Shown here one piece after another: positions 53,930 to 62,330 of a DNA stretch of 64,000 bases. The first letter of the stretch is position 1, and every line of letters begins with the position of its first letter. Source of the stretch: Methylocaldum sp. 14B (GTDB lineage: Bacteria > Pseudomonadota > Gammaproteobacteria > Methylococcales > Methylococcaceae); the NCBI RefSeq assembly GCF_002005105.1, contig NZ_MSCV01000039.1, positions 1-64,000 on the forward strand. The letters are read 5' to 3'. A program made the position numbers and the translations under genes. The notes under the pieces are model-generated. The model saw only the letters and a program-made list of their open reading frames with translations, made no database searches and was not told the origin of the DNA.

Positions 53930-54511
53930 TCAGTCGAGCACGGAGAGGCCGACGGCGACGATGTCGGCCAGGACTTCCCGTTCCGGCCGCACTTTGCCGA
54001 TAACCAGGAGTCCTTGCAAAACGCTGGTCAGATAGCGGGACAGCGCTCGGATATCCGCCTCCTCCCGCAGTTCGCCCGCCTTCCGCATCCGTTCCAACGT
54101 GCGCCGAAAGCCTTGTTCGAGCCGCTCCAGGCAACCGCCCACCTTGGCCGCCGTGTCCGGGCAGGACAAGCCACGTTCCACCGCGGAGTTGGTCACTAGG
54201 CACCCGCGCAGGGGGCCGGCCGTGAGGATGTGCTCGATCACGGTGGCGAAGAAAAAACGGATCGCGGACTTGCCTGAAGGTTCGCTGTCGAGTAATTCCA
54301 GCAGGCGCTGGACCACCACATGGTTGTAGCGGTCCAGAACTTCCAGGAACAGCGCCTGCTTGTTGCCGAAGGCCGCGTAGAGGCTGCCTCGATGCAGTCC
54401 GGTGGCATCGACCAGGTCCTGGATCGAGGTGGCTTCGTAACCTTTCGACCAAAAGGTCTCCACGGCTTTATCCAGGACGTGCTCGTAATCGAATTCGCGG
54501 GGTCGGGCCAA
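53930..54511 (-). CDS. TetR family transcriptional repressor
   Basis: A 193-residue regulator. The N-terminal helix-turn-helix is typical (VLDKAVETFWSKGYEATSIQ, then DLVDATGLHRGSLYAAFGNK). The C-terminal ligand domain is helical and has the AcuR/RutR-like LRGCLVTNSAVE patch seen in aldehyde- or acrylate-responsive repressors; the ligand is inference. It uses a TTG start (54511) with AGGAG at a good distance. It lies upstream of the EthD gene and probably controls it and the lost aldehyde dehydrogenase. Confidence 0.92.
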   Translation of the reverse strand: MARPREFDYEHVLDKAVETFWSKGYEATSIQDLVDATGLHRGSLYAAFGNKQALFLEVLDRYNHVVVQRLLELLDSEPSGKSAIRFFFATVIEHILTAGPLRGCLVTNSAVERGLSCPDTAAKVGGCLERLEQGFRRTLERMRKAGELREEADIRALSRYLTSVLQGLLVIGKVRPEREVLADIVAVGLSVLD

Positions 54512-54551
54512 AGGAGACTCCTCGTATTCAGGTTGTAGCTAAGGCTAGTCT

Positions 54552-54573
54552 TTATTGAATAAGTGGTCAATAA
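54552..54573. promoter_or_regulatory. Inverted repeat upstream of the TetR gene
   Basis: TTATTGA and TCAATAA are perfect 7-bp arms around an 8-bp spacer, about 40 bases upstream of the TetR start. A possible autoregulatory operator, although its core differs from the two sites near the EthD gene. Confidence 0.4.
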
Positions 54574-54745
54574 CAATCGACCGGTATATTGCCATAGGCG
54601 ATGTGAAATTCGGAACGATCCGGGCGTAAGCTTCTGATCATCGGCCTCCTGGAAATGAGGCTGAACTTGCTGCTTCCGAACCGGAGGCGAGGGAGGAGGG
54701 GATTACTGTGGCACGGGAAGCCATAATAAATTTCTCTAAGCTCGT

Positions 54746-55306
54746 GTGTTCAAATTGGAAACTCTCCCTTCGGAAAAGGGCGAAAATGAAGAGACCGATG
54801 CGTCCGACTATATTGCTTGGCGTGGTGATTGGATCTTTAGCATGGACGGCGCGGCAGACGTGAATCACACGCTTGCACTCAGCGTCGTCCAGGTTCATGC
54901 CTATCCAAGGGACGGCAAGGCCTTTATCGGCTCCGGCGTGGTCCTCGATCAAAATCTGGTGGCCACGAACTGCCATGTCACGCGGCACGCCAACGCGGTC
55001 GTCGGGAAGGATGCGTTACGCTTTCGCGCCGCCAGCCAGCGTGCCGATTTGAAACACGAGCCGTGCATTCTCGATGCGCCGGGAATGCAGCTGTCGGCTG
55101 CGAGCCTGGGGACCGCATCCGGACTCTCCGTCGGCGACCCGATATATCGGTACGGTTATCCGCGGGCTATCGGCATCGCCTTCTACTTTCACGCCGCGTC
55201 CACGCTTGCCGACCGACCTCGATCCATCGCAGGTGCGGCATGGGGACCGGAAGTATTGAAAACTGCGGTATCCTGTCGTTCTCTCATTGCCGAAGGCATT
55301 CCTTAA
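54746..55306 (+). pseudogene. Serine protease gene truncated by a MITE-like element
   Basis: A 186-codon frame whose centre reads like a trypsin-type fold: AFIGSGVVLDQNLVATNCHV gives the catalytic histidine (NCHV), followed by VVGKDALRFRAA and VGDPIYRYGYPRAIG. The catalytic serine motif (GxSGG) and C-terminal barrel are missing. The frame ends at TAA 55304-55306, which lies inside the terminal inverted repeat of the element at 55303-55402. The true start is uncertain (ATG 54842 is also possible). Probably non-functional. Confidence 0.6.
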
Positions 55307-55402
55307 GGAAGCTCTGAACAAGTTGATTCCGTTCATGCCCTTCGACAGGCTCAGGAGAGCGTTCGACAAGCCTGTCGAAGGACTTAATCAGAGCTTCCTT
55401 AA
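55303..55402. mobile_element. 100-bp MITE-like element with 15-bp terminal inverted repeats
   Basis: TTAAGGAAGCTCTGA (55303-55317) and TCAGAGCTTCCTTAA (55388-55402) are perfect inverted repeats. Inside, CCTTCGACAGGC (55339-55350) and GCCTGTCGAAGG (55370-55381) form a REP-type hairpin. The element has no coding capacity and terminates the upstream protease frame. Confidence 0.75.
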
Positions 55403-55430
55403 CGCCGTTCACCGCCGAAACGGGGACCTC

Positions 55431-56225
55431 ATGACTATCAGTAATTTCCGGCGTTTTGCCCGCTATATCGGCATCGACTATTCCGGCGCTCAAACGCCGA
55501 CCGCTAGCCTGAAGGGGTTGCGCGTCTATCTGGCGGAACGGGAAGCGCTGCCCGTGGAAGTGCTGCCGCCGCCGGGCCCGCGCAAATACTGGAGTCGGCG
55601 CGGCATCGCCGAGTGGCTGGTCGAGCGCCTGTCGGAAGGCCAGCCAACGCTGGTCGGCATCGACCACAGCTTTTCCTTTCCGCTCCGTTATTTCGAGGTT
55701 CATCACCTGCTGCCCGATTGGCCCGCCTTCCTAGACGATTTTCAGCGGCATTGGCCGACCGACGAGGACCACACTTATGTCGACTTTATCCGCGACGGCC
55801 TTCGCGGCGATGGCGCCGCCCGCACCGGCAGCCCCCGCTGGCGCCGTCTTTGCGAGGAGCGCGCCAGGGCGAGGTCGGTGTTTCATTTCGACGTGCAAGG
55901 CTCGGTCGCCAAATCCACCCATGCAGGCATTCCCTGGCTGCGGTACCTCCGGCGGCAACTGGGCGAGCAAGTGCATTTCTGGCCTTTCGACGGCTGGGCC
56001 ATCCCGACCGGAAAGTCCGCCATTGCCGAGGCATATCCCTCGTTGTGGAAGAATGTGTATCCAAGCGAGGGCCGCACCCCCGATCAGCACGACGCTTATA
56101 CCATCGCTGCGTGGCTACGGGAGGCCGACGACGATGGCCGCCTGCAAGGTTTGCTCGAACCCGTGTTGACACCCCCGGAGCGTGCCGTCGCTGGAGTGGA
56201 GGGTTGGATTCTCGGAGTAGGATAG
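55431..56225 (+). CDS. DUF429-like predicted nuclease (RNase H-like fold)
   Basis: A 264-residue protein. YIGIDYSGAQ near the start, TLVGIDHSFSFP (about 85-96), IAEAYPSLW and DQHDAYTIAAWL (late) give acidic residues in the order expected for a DUF429-type RNase H-like fold. DUF429 proteins are predicted nucleases of unknown biological role. The ATG at 55431 is chosen; the frame is open upstream from 55287, but that part lies inside the MITE-like element. It is convergent with zwf and shares a bidirectional terminator. Confidence 0.7.
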   Translation: MTISNFRRFARYIGIDYSGAQTPTASLKGLRVYLAEREALPVEVLPPPGPRKYWSRRGIAEWLVERLSEGQPTLVGIDHSFSFPLRYFEVHHLLPDWPAFLDDFQRHWPTDEDHTYVDFIRDGLRGDGAARTGSPRWRRLCEERARARSVFHFDVQGSVAKSTHAGIPWLRYLRRQLGEQVHFWPFDGWAIPTGKSAIAEAYPSLWKNVYPSEGRTPDQHDAYTIAAWLREADDDGRLQGLLEPVLTPPERAVAGVEGWILGVG

Positions 56226-56302
56226 AGAGTCAGCTCAGGGGCTAACATCACCCACTTTGGCGATGTTGCTTTACGAAGGTCGCCGACGACGGCATCCCCT
56301 GC

Positions 56303-56329
56303 GAAAGCCGGAATTTCGTTCCGGCTTTC
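56303..56329. terminator. Bidirectional hairpin terminator between the DUF429-like gene and zwf
   Basis: GAAAGCCGGAA (56303-56313) pairs perfectly with TTCCGGCTTTC (56319-56329) around TTTCG, followed by TTC. It lies 78 bases after the DUF429-like stop and between convergent genes. Confidence 0.7.
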
Positions 56330-56509
56330 TTCATTCGAAACGGATGTCGTCGCTGGCCGGGAAAATCACCCAACTTGCTCTGCAAGCCGTTCATTCGGCA
56401 GCCTTTGCGGCTTTGCCGTCCTTGATGGCGGTGCATCGCCGTGGAATTCGCCGGAATCGTTTGCAAGCACGGGGGCTCGCATCCGCAAAGCGGTTCTTCA
56501 GCCCCGGTC

Positions 56510-57985
56510 TCAATCGTCCTCGTGCCAGCGATGGCCGCTGCGCGACAGCAGTTCCGCAGAGGCGGCGGGGCCCCAGGTGCCGGCTTTGTAGGCTTCCGGA
56601 CCTTTGGGATCGGCGGCCCAGGTATTGAGGATCGGTTCGACCCAGCGCCAGGCCATCTCCAATTCGTCCTGGCGCACGAACAGCGATTGGTTGCCTCGGA
56701 TGATATCGAGCAGGAGACGTTCGTAGGCTTCTTCGCGGCGTTCGCTGAATTTGCTGGTGAAATCGAGGTCCAGGGAGACCGGCCGCAATTCCATCGAATG
56801 GCCTGGCCGCTTGGCGTTCAGATAAAGGCGGATCGATTCGTCAGGTTGAAGGCGGATGACCAGTTTCGCCGGGGCGCGGGACCCGTTGCGGGGCAGCGGA
56901 AAGATGTGGTGGGGCACATCGTGGAAATGGATCACGATGTCGGCCAGGCGGGTGGGCAGGCGTTTGCCGGTGAACAGGTAAAACGGAACCCCGGCCCAGC
57001 GCCAGTTGGCGATTTCCGCCTTGATGGCGACGAATGTTTCGGTCTTGCTGCCGGCGGGGACGCCGCTTTCTTCGAGATAGCCGGGCACCGCCTGGCCGCC
57101 GCAAATGCCGGCGCGGTATTGGCCGCGCACCGTGTTGACCTGGACATCCTCCGGGGTGAAGGGTACCAGGCATTCCAACACCTTGAGTTTTTCGTTTCGG
57201 ATCGCGTCGGAGTCGAGGCTGGAAGGCGGTTCCATGGCCACGAAGCAGAGCAGCTGCAGCAGATGGTTCTGCACCATGTCGCGCAGCGCGCCGGTACCGT
57301 CGTAGAATCCGGCGCGACTGCCGATCCCGACTTCCTCGGCGATGGTGATTTGGACGTCAGTGATCCATTGCCGGCGCCACAGCGGTTCGAACAGTGCGTT
57401 GCCGAAACGCAGCGCCATCAGGTTTTGTACCGATTCCTTGCCCAGGTAGTGGTCGATGCGGTAGATCTGCTTTTCCTGATAGTGGCGGCCGACCGCCACG
57501 GTGATGGCGTTGCTGGAAGCGAGATCGTGGCCCAGGGGTTTTTCCAGCACCACCCTGGAATTTGGCCCGTTGAGTTTCTGCCGTGCCAGGCTTTCGCAGA
57601 TCATGGAGAACAGCGACGGCGCCACCGACAGGAAAAAGACGTTCACTTCGGCCGGGGTTCTTTCGAGCAGGGCCTTCAACGCGGCATATTCTTCCGGATT
57701 CTCGGCGTCGATCCTTTCGTAGATCACCCGCCGACGGAAGGCTGCCCAGATTTCGTCGTCCCAGTCGGCCTTCGGCAGGAATTGTCGGGCCTTTTCCTCG
57801 GCGATCGCGCGATAGTCTTCCACGGTATAGTCTCGCCGTCCGAGACAATAGAAATAGCCGGCATCTCCCAGCTGGCCGTTCTTATAGCTCTGGTACATCG
57901 CCGGCAACAACTTGCGCATCACCAGATCGCCGGTGCCGCCGAAAAAAACCAAGTTGAAGGATTGGGGGAAAGGGAGCTCACTCAT
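56510..57985 (-). CDS. zwf: Glucose-6-phosphate 1-dehydrogenase
   Basis: A 491-residue cytosolic enzyme oxidising glucose 6-phosphate to 6-phosphogluconolactone with NAD(P)+, entry to the oxidative pentose phosphate pathway and, in RuMP methanotrophs, the dissimilatory hexulose phosphate cycle. The coenzyme motif is FFGGTGDLVMRKLLPA (14-29) and the active-site signature RIDHYLGKESVQNL. The start at MSELPFPQS (57985) is the family start; 20 further residues upstream are in frame but unlike. Transcribed leftward as a single gene. Confidence 0.97.
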   Translation of the reverse strand: MSELPFPQSFNLVFFGGTGDLVMRKLLPAMYQSYKNGQLGDAGYFYCLGRRDYTVEDYRAIAEEKARQFLPKADWDDEIWAAFRRRVIYERIDAENPEEYAALKALLERTPAEVNVFFLSVAPSLFSMICESLARQKLNGPNSRVVLEKPLGHDLASSNAITVAVGRHYQEKQIYRIDHYLGKESVQNLMALRFGNALFEPLWRRQWITDVQITIAEEVGIGSRAGFYDGTGALRDMVQNHLLQLLCFVAMEPPSSLDSDAIRNEKLKVLECLVPFTPEDVQVNTVRGQYRAGICGGQAVPGYLEESGVPAGSKTETFVAIKAEIANWRWAGVPFYLFTGKRLPTRLADIVIHFHDVPHHIFPLPRNGSRAPAKLVIRLQPDESIRLYLNAKRPGHSMELRPVSLDLDFTSKFSERREEAYERLLLDIIRGNQSLFVRQDELEMAWRWVEPILNTWAADPKGPEAYKAGTWGPAASAELLSRSGHRWHEDD

Positions 57986-58413
57986 TGTTTGAATCCTCGT
58001 AGGCCGGGTAGGGTTACAAGAGGGACACGCAAAAAAGTCGGTCAAAGCAAATCCCGCCCCTTGCCAGCCGGGATCGGGGGTCTGATGCGACTTTCAATCT
58101 ACGAGCGATGGCCAAAATGCGCTTTCGCGATTTTGCGCCAGGCACAATGAGTATACCGCGCATGGCACCGCTCCCTGGCGGACAGCGTCGGCAAGAAATT
58201 ATAAGAAATTCAACCGTCTAATGCGGAGTCTGGGCCTGGATGGTAAGGGGCCTTGCCGTAGATGTCAACGTAGCTTCCGGTTTGACAGATTCGCGCTCGA
58301 ACCTTCTGCAGCCGTTGAAGTCGTATTTCTAACTTGGCTCATCCCCAGTCCGGGGAGTCAAGCGGTCCTGATATTGCGGCGGCAGCAGGTCGCCCGGTTG
58401 TTGGAGAATCGTC
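57986..58413. other. Intergenic region, 428 bases, no gene seen
   Basis: A divergent region carrying the zwf promoter (leftward). No convincing open frame, hairpin or RNA gene is recognised. Confidence 0.5.
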
Positions 58414-58662
58414 ATGGCTCATGAAGAACGACCGAAGTCACCTGAATCCACGGAGTCGAACGGTCCGGGTGGAGCGGGGGCGGGTAGGCAGCCCGTTGAA
58501 CCGGCGACGGAGCATGAAAAGAAAGAGGAAACTGCCTCTTCGCCGGCAGGCAAAGCCGATTCGTCCGGTCGGCAGACTCGCAAGGCTGACGTCAACATCG
58601 CACCCGAATCGCGTGTCGGGGCGGCCGGGGCGCGCGAGGACAGCGAAGCGGGAGGCGCTTAA
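58414..58662 (+). CDS. Small disordered hypothetical protein
   Basis: An 82-residue frame starting MAHEERPKSPESTESNGP, made almost wholly of Glu, Ala, Gly, Ser, Pro, Lys and Arg, with no hydrophobic core, so it would be intrinsically disordered. GGAGAATCGTC precedes the ATG, which supports translation. No family is recognised. In GC-rich DNA such a composition can arise by chance, so confidence is limited. Confidence 0.4.
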   Translation: MAHEERPKSPESTESNGPGGAGAGRQPVEPATEHEKKEETASSPAGKADSSGRQTRKADVNIAPESRVGAAGAREDSEAGGA

Positions 58663-58770
58663 ATGTCGGGCAAGTACCGCTTCATCGACCGACGCACCGC
58701 GTCTACGGCGGTTTCAGGTCTCGGACCAAGCGTTCCTCATCATCCGCATCGGGCTGTGTTGCGAATTCCT

Positions 58771-59484
58771 TTAGGCGGACACTTTGGGAACACGAGTGGC
58801 GGACTTCTCTTGCGGCAGCCCGCCCAGCCGAAGCAGGGATGAAGCCGAGGGAAAAAAGAACGGTGTTCCGCTCGATCGATACTCTTCATAGGGTTCGCCG
58901 TAGGCCGCTAGCAAACGGGCTTCCTCGTGTCGCGAACCCAGATAGGCATAGGCTGTGGCGACCAGATTGAATGCAAGGCCGTTCGCCGTCAGACGCGGTG
59001 TCAGCCAAAGGACCGGCACGGCCAAGGCATTGAGCGGATGCCGCATCAAGCGGAACGGGCCTTCTGCCTGCATTCTCCCGTCCGAACCGAGAATGGGGCC
59101 TTGAGCTTCGGGTTCCGGCGGCAATAGGTGAGCTCCGTTCCACCAAGCCTTCAGGCCCGGCAGACCCAGCATTCTCGCGGGACCGATCTGACCGACGGCG
59201 GCAGCGGCGTAAGCGCTGATTCCGAGGCGGAGCAGCCGTATCAAGGTGGCTGGAGGGCCTTCCAGGGCATAGAGGGTCCTGTCGGGGAGTCGCTTGATGT
59301 ATCGAGCGAGCATGGCCACCGAGGCGAACGAGGTCGCCACGTAAAAGGGACGATACCAGACCCGTCGCCGGCGTTCGCCGATGAGGTTTGCCGCTGTTCG
59401 CTTGGCGGGGTGGCTGGCTAAGAGGCTGTGCACCGCACAAAATGCCAGCGTAGCGACCGCTGTTCGTGCAACGTGTTTCCACAT
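58771..59484 (-). CDS. Membrane protein of the isoprenylcysteine methyltransferase/NnrU-like fold
   Basis: A 237-residue integral membrane protein with about five hydrophobic segments. The C-terminal pattern GPFRLMRHPLNALA, then SRHEEARLLAAYGEPYEEY matches the SAM-binding end of ICMT/PEMT-like membrane methyltransferases, and NnrU proteins share this fold. The ATG at 59484 is preferred over 59490 because AGGAGGAATGCGT gives correct spacing. It lies 27 bases after the alpha/beta hydrolase gene in the same direction, so they are probably co-transcribed. Substrate unknown. Confidence 0.72.
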   Translation of the reverse strand: MWKHVARTAVATLAFCAVHSLLASHPAKRTAANLIGERRRRVWYRPFYVATSFASVAMLARYIKRLPDRTLYALEGPPATLIRLLRLGISAYAAAAVGQIGPARMLGLPGLKAWWNGAHLLPPEPEAQGPILGSDGRMQAEGPFRLMRHPLNALAVPVLWLTPRLTANGLAFNLVATAYAYLGSRHEEARLLAAYGEPYEEYRSSGTPFFFPSASSLLRLGGLPQEKSATRVPKVSA

Positions 59485-59511
59485 ACGCATTCCTCCTGTC
59501 GGTGTTTCATT

Positions 59512-60420
59512 TTAGGCGCGGGAATTCGCCGCACGGGTCGGCTCCGGTCGTTCTGCATCTGCCATTTGCAGAAACCGGTTCAAGGCCGCCGCCACACGTT
59601 GCGGTTGCTCGACTTGAGCGGTATGGCCGCAGCCGGGTAGAACTTCCAGCCGCCCACAGGGTAGACGTTCCACTGCGGATTTGCCGTGCCGAACCGGGAA
59701 AATCCGGTCGCCATCGCCCCACAGCACGAGTGTCGGCATTTTCAGCCTATGGAGTTGGTCGAGCACGATTTCGGATTCGCGCTGCCCCCATAAGGTATTG
59801 GCGGCCCGGAGGGTGAGCAGAGTAGCCTCCAAATAGCCCGGGAGCAGGGCCATCCGAAAGAGCCGGTCGTACCAGGCCCGCGGTATCGACCAAGGCTTGG
59901 CGAACAGCAGTTGCGACAGTCCGACCGACCACTGCCACGCCCCGAGAGGAGTCTTGCACCAGGCTGTGAGGAATTCTCCGGTTCCGGGCACGATCTGACC
60001 GCATATCAAGGGGTTTATCTCATGCCCCAATCCGGCGCTGCTGATGAGCGCCAAGGTGGATACGCGTCCCGGATGTCGAAGCGCCAAGTTCACGCCAATC
60101 AGCGCGCCAATCGAATTACCGATGATGCTCACGCGCTTCAGGCCAAGCTGATCGAGAAAGGATACGACGAATGCCGCAAGACAAGCGGGCGAATAATCGA
60201 TGCGCGGCTTATCGCTGCCGCCGAATCCCGGCAGGCTTGGCGCGTAAAGGGTATGGGCGGATGCCAGGAACGGCATGATCCAGCGCCATGTATGAGCACT
60301 GTCCGCCGTCCCGTGGAGCAATAACACCGGCGAACCCCGCCCCGCCGCCAAATATTCGGTGGCAATAGGTCCGTGGGAGGTGCTGACGGTCAGCTGGTAT
60401 TCCTGAGGGGTTCCATCCAC
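59512..60420 (-). CDS. Alpha/beta-fold hydrolase
   Basis: A 302-residue hydrolase. The oxyanion segment is LLLHGTADSAHTW (34-46), nucleophile Ser103 is in GNSIGA, the acid in LWGDGDRIFP (about 245-254) and the histidine in GCGHTAQ (about 270-276). The lid helices suit a small ester or lactone, but the substrate is unknown. It uses a GTG start. It is followed closely by the membrane methyltransferase-like gene. Confidence 0.88.
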   Translation of the reverse strand: MDGTPQEYQLTVSTSHGPIATEYLAAGRGSPVLLLHGTADSAHTWRWIMPFLASAHTLYAPSLPGFGGSDKPRIDYSPACLAAFVVSFLDQLGLKRVSIIGNSIGALIGVNLALRHPGRVSTLALISSAGLGHEINPLICGQIVPGTGEFLTAWCKTPLGAWQWSVGLSQLLFAKPWSIPRAWYDRLFRMALLPGYLEATLLTLRAANTLWGQRESEIVLDQLHRLKMPTLVLWGDGDRIFPVRHGKSAVERLPCGRLEVLPGCGHTAQVEQPQRVAAALNRFLQMADAERPEPTRAANSRA

Positions 60421-60910
60421 GATGACGAGCCTAGGTCTAAATCGTCTAATTTACGCGATGGCTCCATCGCTGCCCATTCGGAGTAATTCCTATAGCGGCG
60501 GAGAGCATTGTGCGAAGAGACCCTGATCCAGGGCCGCTCGATGGCGAATCCGCCGATCCCGCCACATAAGCTAAAGAGCAAAGACGCAAGCGGTTCGGTA
60601 TCGAAATTGCGGCCGAGTAGGAGGGGATTTTTCCCGCGGAGACCGTGTCAGATTTAGGATCAGGCACGGCTATCCGGAAATCGATCGGGATAAACACGGA
60701 GGATGATGTGCCGACCGTGCAAGCAGCCGGTGTTCATCGCAATGGTGTTCACGGGATTCTGATCGATGAGGAAGCGCCGCTGACTGGGGCAAGCCGGTAT
60801 AGGAAAAGGTTGCTCCCAGCCGCAAGGCCAGGCACGGACTGCGCCGTCAGTGTTTGCTGTCGCACCCAGCCGAGCATGTTGAAAAACCCGTAATTATCAG
60901 GAGTGAAGTT
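60421..60910. other. Intergenic region, 490 bases, no gene seen
   Basis: A divergent region between the hydrolase and the PRC-barrel gene. Short frames here lack family resemblance and good start sites. Promoters for both sides must lie here. Confidence 0.45.
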
Positions 60911-61339
60911 ATGGAACTCAAACTTGCAAGAACCCTTGTCCTGTCCACACTTTGCGGCTTCGTGTGGGCCGCCGGATCTACCGCACAGCCACAGGAGGGC
61001 GCGCCGGTTGCGGGCGAGGCCACGTTTGGCACGACGGTCATCCAGCATGAACTCATCGCCAGGGGCTGGCGGGCCTCGAAGCTGATGCGCGCGAATGTCT
61101 ACAACGAGAACAATCAGAAAATCGGCGCAATCGACGATTTCATCGTGAGCCCCGATGGATCTTTATCGGTCGCGATCGTGGATGTCGGCGGTTTCTTGGG
61201 TATGGGGGCTCATCGTGTCGCCATACCGGTACAACAGTTTCAACCTATCGGGGACAAAACCGACGTATCCAAACTCGTTCTGCCTGGAGCCAGCAAGGAC
61301 GCGTTGAAGGCGTTGCCCGAATTCAAGTACACCCGGTAA
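60911..61339 (+). CDS. Secreted PRC-barrel domain protein
   Basis: A 142-residue protein with a signal peptide (about 1-26, ending GSTAQ) and one PRC-barrel domain: SKLMRANVYNENNQKIGAID, then DFIVSPDG, LSVAIVDVGGFLGMGAHRVA and IPVQQF. Exported PRC-barrel proteins of this size are common near stress genes; their role is unknown. The ATG at 60911 has AGGAGTGAAGTT upstream. The HdeD gene follows 110 bases later in the same direction. Confidence 0.85.
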   Translation: MELKLARTLVLSTLCGFVWAAGSTAQPQEGAPVAGEATFGTTVIQHELIARGWRASKLMRANVYNENNQKIGAIDDFIVSPDGSLSVAIVDVGGFLGMGAHRVAIPVQQFQPIGDKTDVSKLVLPGASKDALKALPEFKYTR

Positions 61340-61449
61340 CCGCAATACCGGCGCGGGAGCGGTGTTCCAGCCGCGGATGACGCTGGATTGCCGATATCCG
61401 CGGCCTTCCGCGCGATCTTTTGAATCGGCAGCCTGAGTGAGGACACATC

Positions 61450-62007
61450 ATGAGGGAATTACTTGAGCAAGCTTGGTGGATGCTCGCCGTAAGGGGGATC
61501 ATTGCCATTCTCTTCGGCGTTCTCGCCCTTATCTGGCCCGGCCTGACGCTATTGTGGCTGGTTGTCCTGTTTGCGGTTTATGCGTTTATCAGCGGCGGGT
61601 CGGCGGTCGCCGCCGCCATGACGAACAGGAAAAGGGACGAAACCTGGTGGTTGATCCTGCTGTTGGGTCTGGTCAGCATCGGCGCCGGGGTAATCGCCGT
61701 TATTCATCCGGCCCTGACGGCGCTGGTGCTCGTGCTCCTCATCGGCGCAAACGCGTTGGTGACGGGCGTGCTTGACGTGGCGACGGCTATTCGTTTGCGC
61801 GAGGTGATCGAGGGCGAGTGGTTGCTGATCCTGGAGGGGGTTGTCTCCATCCTGTTTGGCGTTCTGGTGTTCCTGTTTCCCGGAGCCGGCGCATTGGCTC
61901 TGATCTGGCTCATCAGTTTTTACGCGCTCGTCACCGGAGCTCTGTTGCTCACGCTGGCTCGTCGTGCGCGTGCGTGGGTGAGGAGCGAGGCCTTGCGGCA
62001 CGCCTGA
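61450..62007 (+). CDS. HdeD family membrane protein
   Basis: A 185-residue protein with six hydrophobic segments in three similar pairs, each ending near a small loop: RGIIAILFGVLALIWPGLTL, LVSIGAGVIAVIHPALTALV and EGVVSILFGVLVFLFPGAGA. The repeated xFGVLxxxxPG motif identifies the HdeD/DUF308 family, linked to acid resistance in E. coli. Probably an inner-membrane stress protein. Confidence 0.9.
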   Translation: MRELLEQAWWMLAVRGIIAILFGVLALIWPGLTLLWLVVLFAVYAFISGGSAVAAAMTNRKRDETWWLILLLGLVSIGAGVIAVIHPALTALVLVLLIGANALVTGVLDVATAIRLREVIEGEWLLILEGVVSILFGVLVFLFPGAGALALIWLISFYALVTGALLLTLARRARAWVRSEALRHA

Positions 62008-62330
62008 TCGATGCGCCTGTTGAAACCCGCGCATCGTCTCGCCGGCTTCCGTAACGCCGCACCTAAGCAAGCCCCGACAAGCAATGTCGCCGTTCTTTGA
62101 GAAATGTCGATCAGTTCGATGGACTTCGCACTTTCGGTTCCGGGGCGCGCCATGGCTGATCGGCTTTTCCGGCTTGAACGGACCGATCAATCTCTTACCG
62201 CGCAGCGGCTATCCCTGATACGCGGAATCCTCTCCGGGAAATGCAGATGGCGTTCCTATTGACCTGCACTTTTGTGTGTTTGTAGCATCGGTCAATCGTT
62301 TCGGGTAAGTGCAAGCTTTCGGAGGGATCC
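62008..62330. other. Intergenic region, 323 bases, no gene seen
   Basis: It holds the upstream region of the secreted protease gene. No gene, repeat or terminator is clear. Confidence 0.45.

Noticed and set aside
56441-58150. A 569-codon frame antisense to zwf
   Set aside because: Shadow of zwf, whose active-site signatures are intact. The antisense product has no recognisable domain or start signal.
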